Both the position numbers and the translations under genes were made by a program. From positions 379,674 to 443,673 of the forward strand of contig VWYX01000389.1 of the NCBI GenBank assembly GCA_013396525.1: a stretch of 64,000 nucleotides of DNA, read 5' to 3'. Positions 14,601 to 25,744 of this stretch are shown here, piece after piece (within the stretch, counting starts at the first letter, position 1; the number at the start of each line of letters is the position of its first letter). The stretch is from Chaetorhynchus papuensis (Eukaryota; Chordata; Aves; Passeriformes; Rhipiduridae). The notes beneath the pieces are model-generated. The model saw only the letters and a program-made list of their open reading frames with translations. It did not search any database and had not been told where the DNA came from.

Positions 14601-17600
14601 TATTGCAGAGCACTTAATATAACCTCAGCAAGTGGTTAGACATGTTTGTCTAATAATCAGTTAATTTTTGCAAGTAGTTGTGAGGGAAGTTTAACACACT
14701 GAAGGAGTAAAACAGTACTTTGCAGAAAATAAGTGTTGACCCTGGAAATAATTTTTAAAAGTGTTTTGAAGGTTTTGTGAGTTGGCATACTACAGTGAGC
14801 TGTCTAATACAGCATTTAATATTTGAGATACAGATACAATTTTTTTCTATTTCTGATATGCCTAAAAATTGTCATCTGATTTCTTACAGAGCTGATCCTT
14901 TGTCCAACATGGTTCTTACTTTCTCTACTAAAGAAGATGCCATTGCTTTTGCTGAAAAAAATGGTACGTAATTGTATGTATGGGCTATGAGGGGTTCATC
15001 CTTCCACAGGCAATCTTGTTCTCAAAGTATTAACAACAGAATGTAAGTATGGGATAAAGTACCTTCCCTCTGTTCTGCACAGTTGGTAGACTGCTAGTGT
15101 TCTACATTAGGAAGAGGAAAATGGGAATGGGAGTATTTCCAAGGGTGCTGAAGGCATTGAATCTAGACTTTTCACTCTCTAGAAAGATGTTTAAGTCATT
15201 AATAGTAATATTAAAATGTAACATTAATATTAAAATGCTTTTGCAAGTATCTCTCTTTTGAATGAGAACTGAGTGAGACTTTGCTCAGGTCTTGAAGGAA
15301 AGTTAATACTTCAAATGAGTCCCAGGTTTGGTATTCTGGCTATTTGATCTTTGCCTGAAGGCTTAACATGAGCATCTCAGTTCTTACTAAGGAAAGAGCT
15401 CTTGTGAATATTTGATAATCAGAAGAACCAAAATGACTACCAAGTAAGCATGTTGGACTTCATTTTTGGCTGTGTTGCAGCATAGATTTATTGTAAAAGG
15501 AACCCAAGAGGATCATCAAGTCCAATTCACTGCTCCTCTCAGGACTGCCTAAAAGTGAACGGTGTGACTGAAAGCATCACCCAGATACTCACTGAACTCT
15601 GACAGGGTTGGTGTCCTGGTCATTTCCCTGGGGAGCCCGTTCCTGTGATCAACCACTCTTTCAGTGAATAAGCTTTTCCTATAGTTGAGTCTGGATTTCC
15701 CCAGATGCAGTTTCATTGCATTCTTTGTGTCCTGTCACTGGTCACCAGAGAGGAGATCAGCACATCCCCTCATTGCTCCCCATGAGGAACCTTTAGATTG
15801 AGGATCTTACGCCTAACTCTTCTCAGCACTAGAGTCCAAACACATACACTTGATGACTGTTCTTGTGAAAAAGACAATAGAAAAGCCAGTATCATCACTT
15901 AATAATTTTTAAGCTCATGATATATCAGATGGAATGTATCTGTAAACTTAGTTAGGCTTGTATTGCCTTATAGAATGATGGTACCACAAACAGTACCCGT
16001 AATCTCAGCCTTCTGAATATTCAGCAGTCCTTTTTTGTGTTAGCATGATTTTTTTGCTGCTCTCTTTTCTTTTTCCTTTTTTTTTCTTTTAAATCAACTC
16101 CATTTTCCTTAAAAAGTTAAGCTTGATGCTTAGTCCCTATGGATGTGAAGAAGATTAATTACATTGAGATAAAGCCAGGAATAATGCACATGAAACTAAG
16201 CTTCTTCAGAATTCTTTCCTGTGGTCTGTAGATTTCAACTGTATTTAGTCTGGGGTAAATAGTAAAGTTCCTTGGTCAGACCAAATTATGCAGAGTTGTT
16301 AGATGTTGTGCACCACAAACATGGTAAGTCCATTAACCTATACATGTAAGAAGCTAAACCACTTAATGTGCAATTTATTTGCACTTTTTAATGGTAAAGG
16401 CTAGTATTTACTTTTTTTGTTCCTCTTTGAATGGATTTTTTTTGACTTAATAGTCCTAATTTTATTGAAAAATAAGTTCTATTATCTAAGAAATTAATAG
16501 GATCATATTTGCATTGGATAATCTGTGTGATTTTATTAGTGGTTTTTATTGTTTTATGAACAAATATGAAATTTGGGAGAATTTGGTATAGTTGCATTTA
16601 TGCTTCTGTATTGTTCATGTTATTTCTTGAACAATTCAGCATACAAGAGAAAAAATTAATGTTACGAGCTGCTTATGTCATCTCTTTGTAGATGTTATAT
16701 TTGTCCTTTCAAAATGCAGATTCAAGTAAAATGAATTTGTTCAGTTTAGAAAGTTTATGCCTTTACTGAGTTAGAAATTACTCCATTGTGCACGAAACCA
16801 ACTCAACTAGGGCTATGACTTGGTATTAATATTAGTAGTTCAATATTATGGTAAAATTAAGAGTTGCACTCCTAATTTTACCATAATTGAGATGGACCAA
16901 ACTTTCTGTAGATACTGGCTTGCCTAAATTGTGATTTCATTTTTATTTATGCATATGATATGTGCATAATATTTTCTGTAATGATAGCTTCAGTATCATA
17001 TGTAGCTAGAAATACAAATTTTACATTATTTAGTTCTGCTTTTTAAAATGCATTAGAAATGTAGGCACACATTTACACTGGAAGTTAGCTTCTTAACCAA
17101 GACAGTATTGAGACATACCTAAGTCTAGGAACACAAATACTTGCCTCTCTCTGTTCCTCCTGTATGAACCACACAAATTTTCCATTAAAAAATTCCTTAA
17201 GAACCTAGAGTTTAATTTCTGAAAATTCTAGATATTGCAGGTTATTTTGGTACAGTTGGTAAAATCAAAGAGTTCTTTCTCACCTAAGAACTTAAGGAAA
17301 TAAGGCAAGCTGTTTTTCTGCCTGTCCCATCTGATGTGTTTTCTAATGTTGGAGTAGCAGTGCTGGATACACTAACAGGAGACATTGCTGTCCAAGATAT
17401 TACAGCTGAGGATGGTCTGAGGTCCACGCAAGGAGAAAACATTTTAAACTGGAAGAAATTAAAAGTTCTGACTGTTGACCTAATTTTTTTTTTGTCCTGT
17501 CTGACATCACCGAAGCAGTTGTTTAAAAACATACAGCTTAAGTAACAAGGATGGAGAGTTTTTCTGCTCCACAATAACCTTTAGTCAGGTGGTGAGGGTG

Positions 17601-19323
17601 TTCTTCCAGAGACAGTGAAATCTGCTTTCTGACTACTTGGATTGTATGGCAGGGCTCCTCTGGGCAAGAGTAATTTCCCCCACCATTCTGATATTTTTAT
17701 AGAAGCGACCTCTGCTCTCTGTCATGAAAAACTCAAAAGTGCTGGTTTGAAGGAGTCTGTTCCAAAGTGTGGAACCTAATCACATATGGTGGCCTCTTGC
17801 AATTTTTATTTAGATGTAACTAATCTTATGCATTTTGGATATCTGTGGCAGTGCAAGTCATTGTGCTGGCAGTTGTGAATCTCTTTTGGAGGCACTCGGC
17901 CCCTCTCCATGTAGTGTATAAAAAGATGAAGCAATACTTTGGGGCTGTAGATTCCATTCCAGCAGCCAAATGTCTCAATGTTAGGTGTTACAATGCTGAA
18001 TGTTGCAATACTGAAGTCTGTCTCTGGATCTAGTTCTGGCTGTTTACTCAAGCTTATATTTTTAATCAGAACAGGAGGCAAAAGCCAGTGTTCTCACAGA
18101 TGGAAAGAATATGTTTTTAAAATCTCTATTCAGTGTTTCTAACAGAGAGCAGTTAACTTGGAAATTAACACTGGTTGGGACTAATAAACATGAAGAAAAT
18201 GTTTGTGCGACATTTGTGAATACACAAAAATGAGGCAGTGACATGACAACTTGCGTATCTTACGGAACATTTTGGTGTGTAGGTGTATCTTGACTGTTTA
18301 CTGTGAGCACCTTAAGTATAAAAATTCAGATATATGTTAAACATTTTAGGGCTTACAACTTTCAGTTTAAAACTAAAGAAGAAAAGTACTGTCTTATGAG
18401 TATCACTTAAAACTGCATATTTAACCACTTCTAGCTTCAACTGAAGTATCTCAACTTTGAGTGAAATATTGCAGCTAAAGAGACCAAACTTCGGAATACT
18501 GAGTGCTGCCCTGGCAACTTTCCAGGCACCTGGAGGCTGCAACCAATTTGCATTTTGATTTACATAAACACTAATGTCTCCACCTCCTCTTTTCTGACAT
18601 TTTTAAGCATTTCTCTTGCTTAACTATCACATAATTTACTTGTCTTCTATCACTTCATTCCCTTTTCTTTTTACTCCTAATTTTTTATGTTCTTATAAAA
18701 AATGTTAAGTATTAAACTCCTTTCTGATGTTGAAGTTTTTTCTTTGCTTTTCATTTTTTTTGGTCCTTCCACCTTTATTTTTTTTCGAGCTTTCCAAGGT
18801 CTCCATTGTCTCCCAGCCTTTGAGATTGATCTTCTATATGTTATTTTTTTCCATGTTTTTCCTTATCTTCTTCATTTCCTGTGCCAACATACACAGAGCC
18901 TTAGTGCTTCAATGTGGTGCTATGGAGTTGTGGAGCCATGAACTTACAGGACAGTCAGTCTTTCCTGTTGAGCTTTTCATTGGTGATTGTCAAGTTGTCT
19001 GTTGTATGGTCAGGTCTTCCCATCTCACAGAATGGTTATTTGCCACGTTCATGGCATTTCAGTATTATCTGTTGCCAACTAGAAAGGAATAGATTAGTGG
19101 GTGCCTACGTGGAGAAAAACATATTAAAGCTAAAACCTTTAAGTTGCATTTGCTGTATATTGTATGCTGAGAATATAATTCTTGTTGTTTCTTGTCTTCC
19201 CCTGCCCCATTACCTCTAGGCTGGAGTTACGATGTTGAAGAGAAGAAGATTCCAAAACCTAAATCCAAGTCTTATGGTGCAAATTTTTCTTGGAACAAAA
19301 GAACAAGAGTGTCTACAAAATAG
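11448..19323 (+). CDS. NDUFS4: NDUFS4, 3' half (spliced: 11448-11620, 14890-14963, 19220-19323)
   Basis: NDUFS4 is the 18-kDa accessory subunit of mitochondrial complex I (NADH:ubiquinone oxidoreductase). It sits on the matrix arm near the NADH-oxidising module and is needed to assemble or stabilise that module; its loss causes Leigh-type disease in humans. The three exons join in frame to 116 residues, from DITTLTGVPDEHIKTRK to RVSTK and a TAG stop. That is the length of human residues 60-175 as I recall them, with no indel and only conservative changes. Visible family signatures are KTRKVHIFVPARN, WKMEFDNRERWENPLMGW, DPLSNMVLTFSTKEDA and the C-terminal KSYGANFSWNKRTRVSTK. The basic RVS tail matches the C-terminal PKA-type site described for mammalian NDUFS4. 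Exons 1-2, which encode the targeting peptide, are upstream of the window. The reading frame is intact and splice sites are consensus, so this is a live gene rather than a pseudogene. Confidence 0.97.
11621..14889 (+). other. NDUFS4: NDUFS4 intron 3
   Basis: This is a 3.27-kb intron with GTGAGT donor and TTACAG acceptor. It is AT-rich with long T tracts. I recognise no transposon, exon or RNA gene in it. Confidence 0.9.
14890..14963 (+). CDS. NDUFS4: NDUFS4 exon 4 (internal coding exon)
   Basis: The exon is 74 bp. Its first base completes the threonine codon begun in exon 3, then it reads ADPLSNMVLTFSTKEDAIAF and AEKN, and it ends with the first base of a glycine codon. The acceptor is TTTCTTACAG and the donor is GTACGT. 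The length equals that of human exon 4 (c.351-424). Confidence 0.97.
15478..15845 (-). mobile_element. CR1 LINE fragment, antisense, 3' end
   Basis: On the + strand it begins GAGGATCATCAAGTCCAA, the reverse complement of the CR1 3' tail. It continues with blocks typical of reverse-complement CR1: CTGACAGGGTTGGTGTCCTG, GGGGAGCCCGTTCCTGTGAT, GTCCTGTCACTGGTCACCAG and GAGGAGATCAGCAC. It ends in a decayed 5' edge near ACTCTTCTCAGCACTAGAGT. Only the last few hundred bases of the element are present, the usual 5'-truncated form. It is diverged and not functional. It inserted opposite to NDUFS4 transcription. Confidence 0.88.
16845..16887. repeat. Near-perfect inverted repeat (20-bp arms, 3-nt loop)
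   Basis: The arms are 16845-16864 and 16868-16887, with loop TGC. Nineteen of 20 positions pair; the exception is A16860 opposite C16872. If the - strand were transcribed that pair would be a U-G wobble, so the stem would be continuous. The stem is AT-rich (core GGTAAAATTA). It lies in NDUFS4 intron 4. Possible origins are a recent palindromic duplication, a small MITE remnant, or a transcribed hairpin. Confidence 0.85.
19220..19323 (+). CDS. NDUFS4: NDUFS4 exon 5, terminal coding part with stop
   Basis: The first base completes the split glycine codon. The exon then encodes WSYDVEEKKIPKPKSKS, YGANFSWNKRTRVSTK and a TAG stop at 19321-19323. The acceptor is TTACCTCTAG behind a pyrimidine-rich tract (CTTGTCTTCCCCTGCCCC). 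The C-terminal RVSTK keeps the basic-basic-Ser arrangement proposed as a cAMP-dependent kinase site in mammals. Confidence 0.97.
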
Positions 19324-19347
19324 GTTGGCATTGGCTGTGTGACTGTG

Positions 19348-19353
19348 AATAAA
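19348..19353 (+). promoter_or_regulatory. Poly(A) signal AATAAA, proximal
   Basis: This is a canonical AATAAA only 25 bases after the NDUFS4 stop codon. It may be used, but the second signal at 19405 is better placed before GT-rich downstream sequence. Confidence 0.6.
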
Positions 19354-19404
19354 GTCAGCTGTGCTATATTTATAGTCCATGTATAATACATCTCTTAATC
19401 TCCT

Positions 19405-19410
19405 AATAAA
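19405..19410 (+). promoter_or_regulatory. Poly(A) signal AATAAA, main candidate
   Basis: A canonical AATAAA in CTAATAAATTTGACC is followed within 40 bases by GT-rich elements typical of a cleavage-stimulation site. A third AATAAA at 19691-19696 could support a rarer, longer 3'UTR. Confidence 0.8.
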
Positions 19411-22400
19411 TTTGACCTTTAAACTACAGATGCATCTTGTGATGTCTATTTAAAATGTTTTTGATGTCTCCAATTGAACCTGTTACAAACTTCTCTATAA
19501 ATAGAGGAGATTTGAAGTGTTCATACTTCTAAAAAATTGCTTTACTAGGAATCTATCAAAAGGAATGTTTGAAATCAGCTGCAACTTTAGAGATTATGAT
19601 TAACCTTTGATGGTAATTTTGTATCTACTATCCTGTTTAAACTTCTGAAGTTTAGTAAGTTCAATAAGCTTTGCATATACAAAGTCTTTGAATAAAAGCT
19701 GGGGTTTTTTTCTTTCTATACAAGACGGTTTTGGCAGTTGAAGAGCAAAGGATGGGTATAACTCAAGACTGTTCTGTATAAATGTATATTATATAACTCC
19801 TTTCTGCTGAAATTACTACTTACATTATTCCAGAAGCATTCATGACTGTAATAGAAAGCACTGGGGTTTTTTTGGTTATTGAAGAGGTTTAGTCCAAAAG
19901 ATTAAGATTGTAGTTGTTTCTCTGTGATGTTCTTGAAAAGTGAAACTAAGCCAGTTAAACATTCACAAATCAAGTCAGAATAGTTGCGTGCCTCATACAG
20001 TATCAGCATATACTAATTACTTAATTATAGTTCTGGGTCTTTTATTGCTATTTACATGTTTATCTGAATTGAGGTTTCCTGTTGCTTAACAGGAGATGTG
20101 ATGATAGCATCTCAGCCTTAACAGCAAGTATATATTCTAAACTCAGTTTGTCTTAAATGGTATTAAATTATTAGTTTTAAAAATGCACAATATTATATTT
20201 GAAATCTTTGATTATCTATCTTTGGCTGTTGCTTTATTCACTTTAACTTAAAAAGTTATGGTGTTGACACATGATCGGTGAAATGTATTACAAATGGGAG
20301 GTGTTGTACCTTTTTCTTACGCAACTGAGAGTTTTATCCCAGCTGTCAACAAAAGATACAGTTGAGACAGCTCTCTCCACATAGACCTAAGTAATGATAT
20401 GAGTGCTGTGCACTAGATTTTAGCTAAAAGAAGGCATAAAACTATCTTGTGTTGCCCAGATTGTATTATTATATAGCATATATTCTTGCTTCAGTTTTAT
20501 CCAGCTCCCTGTATGCTGGCTAGCATTCTTTTAAGGCATTGGTTCTGACCCAGTTTCAGCATAATCAACCAGTTGGATGAAGTTGCTATATTCCTATCAG
20601 AGGCAAGAACTGTTGTTACAATTCATCTTCTATTGAATTTTGAATGCAGCGTTGTGCAGTGGAGCCTGAAGTCCTTCAGGAACGCCAAAGTGCACCAAAC
20701 TGGAATCTTAACAGGCCGGAATCTACTGCATCTCTTTGTATTCCAGTTTAGCTTAATATGCTGATATTACTAAGAAGATAGTAATAAGAAAAGCCGTTCG
20801 TTGTAGTTTTTTTCTTCTGTTTTTTCCAAGTAATGAGCAGCAAGTTCATTAAATTAAGATCTTCAAGCTTTGTCAGATTATCAAAATGAGAAATCCAGAT
20901 ATCTAATGCAGCTGAGACACAGCTTGGTTTTTGAAATTACATGGTCCATAGAATTGACTGATTAGTGTTAGATACCTAACATTATCTTTGGACACCTAAT
21001 TCATTAAATTGCTGACTGTTAATCTATAGTTCTTGTAACTAGAACCAGTTTCCCATAAAGCACAGTTTCTTGTTTCTTTGTTTCTACTGGAAACATAATG
21101 GTAATACTTAAAAGGAGAATTTGATAAATCCTCTTCTGTTTCTAAGGAAGAAATCTTTTTTGTTTGTTTCTTTGTTTTAAATGGGTAAGTTCATTATGAT
21201 TCTGTATTGTCAATGCCACCGTGACGTTTTTAAGTTGTGTTTGAGAACACATCTTCTTTTCCCTTGATCATTTTCCTAGGACTTGGATTTTTTGATTCTA
21301 TTACATGGATTAAGAATGACCATGGTGACAGTGGGAATAGAGTTGATAATAGTCACTACAGTCTTCAAACCCTAGAAGTAATACTGAGGGCATAAGCTTG
21401 GAGAGGATCAGTTGCAGCAGTATATTTTAGAGATCAGAAGTTCTATTAGATACTAAACTTCTTTAGCCTTTCATTAATTTACCAAATTATTGCAACTCTA
21501 GGCTGGAACTGAAACTGTACAAGAGGATCTGGCTGTCTTTAGTTAAGTACCTTTGGAAGTGAATGTTCCATAGGTGAACTCCAGCTTCTGTCTATTCTGC
21601 AGTGTGGTATGATAAGTAAAATCACTCCTGAACCTTGAATATGTCAAAAGGCACAACAGGTAAACTACCGTAATGGGTCATTTATGATGATAGAGATTAG
21701 CCATTCATTTGAAAAAGAATTAGAATGCTGAGTGAGATTAGAAATTCATATTGGTGGTAGATGTAGCTGTGCTGCATCCAACTAATCTAAGCTTTTAATG
21801 GGAGGAATATTTGAAAACTGTGAAAGTAACAAAATCATTACTGGGTAAAGAAAAAGTGTAAAGCTCAAAAGTAAACTGAACATGTTCTTTACCCAGTGGG
21901 ATTTGTTTGCATCTCCGGTGTCTTGCCACCTTACATGGCAATAGTAAGAGAGTGTTAAAGAATTACTAGACGGCTGCAGTATTGCAGAGTAATGTACCAC
22001 AGATGTTACATTTACATTCTTTCACTGAGCTGTGTAGAATTGACGTGGTTTTCCTTCCAGTTTTGTTGCTTCAATTATTGTGGAAAGCCCTGTGCAAAGA
22101 ATGAGCTGATTTGAAGTACTTGACGCTTTGGCTTCAGTAGTTATGTTGTGTGAAGTACTGGAGAAAGCATGCTGCTGCTGGAGACAAAGTCCTTTCCCAT
22201 TTCTAGCAAACTGTTCCACAGAACCGCCAGTTTTCTGAAAAAGGCTTATTATCTGTCATTGCTGTCTCAGCCAGCATATCATAATGAGTTTTGGATTATT
22301 CCTGTCAAGTCTTGGTGAAAGTTCCTTTTTCAAAGAAAGAAGCAGCATCATAATATCTTTCCTCCCATATGCCTTTTACTCCTGTCAACTCTACAAGGTA

Positions 22401-23387
22401 TGTGGTATATAGGTTTGAGGGTTTTTTAGTGTCTCTTGTCCACTTGAAATTTTCATACATGAGTTTTGAAAGGTTGGCCACTCCAGTTCTATAATTTCTG
22501 TGTAAAACCAAGAATGTTTTGGTGAAATTTTAACTTCACTAATAAACTACAGTCTCTTTATTTTACCACACATTTGTATTTCCACTTTCCTGACAGCTGA
22601 TAGCAAGTGTGTATCCTGCAGGAACCAGGAATATTGGCATCATTCATAATTCAAATCAACTATTTTTTAAATTAATAATAAAGGCCCTGCAATTCTTAAA
22701 ATCATTGTGTTATAATGGAATGCGAAGAATGTCAGGAAACTAAAAGCACAGTTTCAGATTTCTAGCAGAGTATTTCTTAACTGTGCAGTTTGATGGATAA
22801 TTTAAACAAATCAGACTATTAATGGACACTATGAAATGGAAAAATTATTTACCCATATATGCAAAATTTCGCCATGTGGTAGAAAAGGAGAAGCTAATGT
22901 GGACGATTACCAGCTTTTGCCTGTATTTTCACACTTGTGTAGTTTGGTTTTAACAGATACAGTCATCTAACTATGTTTAGTTATTGGGGAGGCCAACATG
23001 TTTTGTTACTCCAAAAAGAAAAAAAGGTGCAAATAAAGAAACCTGAAATAACCTAAGAAAATCATTTTAGACAGTTGCATAGTAAGTTATGGTATGTCTG
23101 GTAAGGTGACTTGCTTTGATAAGTCCTTTTTCTCATTCCCACATTGTGAGAGGGATTTACATTTAGCTGGAGTGTATCACCAACTTCACAAGATTGTGCT
23201 TACAGCAACTTCAAAAAGTGGGGGGGTGCAAAATAATTTTGAATAGGTATTATAAAGTCTATTTCAGTGGATATAAAATACTGATTCTTCATATCCATGT
23301 TCATCATGAGGGAAATNAGGGAAATTAAAAAGGTTCCTGTCATGAATGCCTCCCACACAGAAAAAGTGAATTACCACCTTTTAGGAC

Positions 23388-23428
23388 AAGTTGATTAGAA
23401 TAAGTACAAATAAGTTGATTAGATTAAG
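23388..23428. repeat. 24-bp-period direct repeat
   Basis: AAGTTGATTAGAATAAG at 23388-23404 recurs as AAGTTGATTAGATTAAG at 23412-23428 with one mismatch. Confidence 0.75.
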
Positions 23429-23689
23429 ACAGTAGTTTTCAAGTAATTGAAATTTGGAACTGTGTAGCGATTAGTTGTGGTTTAAACATTTTTCTTACAA
23501 CTCTCTCATCTGAATAGCAGGTGACAGGTTTTGGGTTTTTTGTTCATTGGGTTTTCTTCCTTTTCCTACACCTTGAAAATCTCTATAAATAATGCTGTGA
23601 ACAGATAAGATATAAAAATGATGCGACAGTTTGGCTATTTTAGATATTACTTATTTTCACGATCTTCATAGGAGTTGGTGGTTATGGGA

Positions 23690-23840
23690 ACAGAGTAATT
23701 CGAGCAGTTCATTTAGATTTACAGAAGGCTTTCAAAAAGGTCTCATGTGAAGTTACAGAGCAAGGCAACATCATACGTAAAGACCCAAGTATCTTTTATT
23801 TGAGGAGCAAATCTCTAACATGGAGGAGAGAAAACTGAGA
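23690..23840 (+). mobile_element. Possible relic of a LINE reverse-transcriptase region
   Basis: One frame reads HLDLQKAFKKVS, which resembles the (Y/H)LDFxKAFDxVxH reverse-transcriptase motif of CR1-type LINEs. The catalytic-block context is lost and flanking similarity is poor. It could be a very old LINE relic or coincidence. Confidence 0.3.
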
Positions 23841-25420
23841 ATTAGTATGGGTGGCCTCTAAAATCACAAGTAATCCAGAGAATACTGTATAATTCACTGT
23901 TTTTAAACAGGCACATCAACAAACTCATGAGAATGCAGCTTAAAAATAAGTACATTTTCACGTAGCAGATTTTGAATTTCATTGGCAATTTTTTGACTAC
24001 CAAAAGTAGCTTTACACTAGATTCAGTACAAGAAATGCATGTTATAAAAGTCTGTATTAAATATAAAAAAGTATCCTGTTTAGTAAAATCCCTGAGATAA
24101 AGGCTGCTGACAGCTAGGAAAGGGTATCCTTGGAGTATCCCTGTTTTTATGTTCTTTCTTTGTCAGTCACTATCAGCCACTGCCAAAGCTGGGTTTGTTC
24201 AGGTGGCTATACTGATCTGGCACAGAATGGCTGCTCTTTGTACTATTTGCCAGCATGGCATTCCAACATTGTATGCTCTTGTGTTTTGTCAGTGTTTTGT
24301 GATAATTAAATACATCCTTTATAGTGAAGAAATGACCAAAAACAGTTTCCACTTTGAAGCTGAAGGACATTCAGATTCATGACCATCATGATCTTCAGTG
24401 ATTATCAAGTTTCTTAAACTGGGTTATCATACTCAGATACCTACATGAGACCAAGTTCCACTGATTCGAGATTATTCTCTAAGACCTCAGAAATATTTAA
24501 AGGAAGATACGTGTACAGTTTTCCTTCTAAAACATTCTGGTAAAACAATGGCTAGTCTTAATAAATAACTACAATTATTCTTAAAAATATATCACTCAGA
24601 AGAAGTGAAGAAAACTGTTTATTCTGGTACTGTGCCTATAAATACTGGAAGATATTTTAATTTCTCTGTTATTAGGTAGAGAAAATGAGAAAATTCTTAC
24701 CATGTCTATCAAGTAAAGCAGTTGTCTTTTGGCATGCCTTGGTTGTCTGTTACAGGAATATGTATGCAAAGTTGTAGTCAGTCTACTGAGATGATTTCTA
24801 TAATTGAATGCAAGCTTGTCATTGCTGCCTTCTTCCTTAACCAGCTAAGGGAAGTCAAACATCAAACTGAGAAGTACTGTAAATTTAAAACAAGGAGACA
24901 CTGCTTATTACAAACAGTCCCTAATAAATTCTGTGCTTATTTCAGCACCTTTTTTAAACAGTTCTTAGATGCTTCACTATTTTTGTTTACATGATCCCGT
25001 GTTGTTGCCAAATAGTTTTGTCAAACTTACAATCTGCTTATAAATGAAATTTATTTTTGCTTTCTTAACCTTTTCCCCACCTGACCACTTTTATTGCTTC
25101 ACTTGGGATGTCTGCACAGTGCTTGAGAAAATTTTTTTGAGTATGACTGGGGAAATGTTGTAGTTACAGTGCCCTTTGCATTTCAGACTATCTTATTTAT
25201 TACTCTGATGCATGGATCATTCAGGTTTTAGCTTTCCAGTGGTGCATTTTCTGTCTTTCCATTTTATTATTGGGATATGATAGCAAAGTTCCTTTACCAG
25301 TCAACACCCCAAAGTATAGCCTTCAGACATGTAAAATACCCAATTTCTAGAACACACATAAAATCTCATTTATAGCAATTGAAGGAACTTCACAGAGACA
25401 TTAAGAAATAAGCTACTAAA

Positions 25421-25433
25421 GGGGGGGGGGGGG
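25421..25433. repeat. G13 homopolymer
   Basis: Thirteen uninterrupted G are followed by TGTGGAG. Length is prone to sequencing error. Confidence 0.9.
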
Positions 25434-25700
25434 TGTGGAGAAGGGTGGCAGGTAATTTCCAATTTCTAATTATCCTTAGTTTGTAACTGCTCTTTGCAAT
25501 TATGAATATAACAGAACTTTGGAGCAAAAGGTATGTTTGCCTCAACTCAGAATACTGAACCATGGCTCTGGGAATGTGCAGTACCTAGATCCCACAGGCT
25601 GCACTTGCGCTGGTGTAATAACTATGTAAGTAAAATGATTTTATCAGAATGACTTAAAATAACTAGGCTATAAAAAAGCAAAACTTGCCACTGTTAATAT

Positions 25701-25744
25701 AAAATAACAGTAAATTAATCAATTTTTTAAAATAACAGTAAATT
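25701..25744. repeat. 28-bp-period direct repeat
   Basis: The 16-mer AAAATAACAGTAAATT occurs at 25701-25716 and 25729-25744. Confidence 0.8.

Larger units (their letters stand above)
14964..19219 (+). other. NDUFS4: NDUFS4 intron 4
   Basis: This is a 4.26-kb intron with GTACGT donor and CCTCTAG acceptor. It contains an antisense CR1 fragment at about 15478-15845 and a near-perfect hairpin at 16845-16887. The open frames at 17284-17574 and 18727-19092 have no family signature and look like chance. Confidence 0.9.
19324..19428 (+). other. NDUFS4: NDUFS4 3' untranslated region
   Basis: About 105 bases lie between the stop codon and the inferred cleavage point. The tract contains GACTGTGAATAAAGTCAGCT and TATTTATAGTCCATGTATAA, which resemble the short mammalian NDUFS4 3'UTR as I remember it. 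The exact cleavage site is inferred: about 15-20 bases after the second AATAAA, followed by GT-rich DNA (TTGTGATGTC, GTTTTTGATGTC). Confidence 0.8.

Noticed and set aside
17284..17574. 96-residue open frame on the - strand inside NDUFS4 intron 4
   Set aside because: No family match, and the sense strand shows no exon-like structure either.
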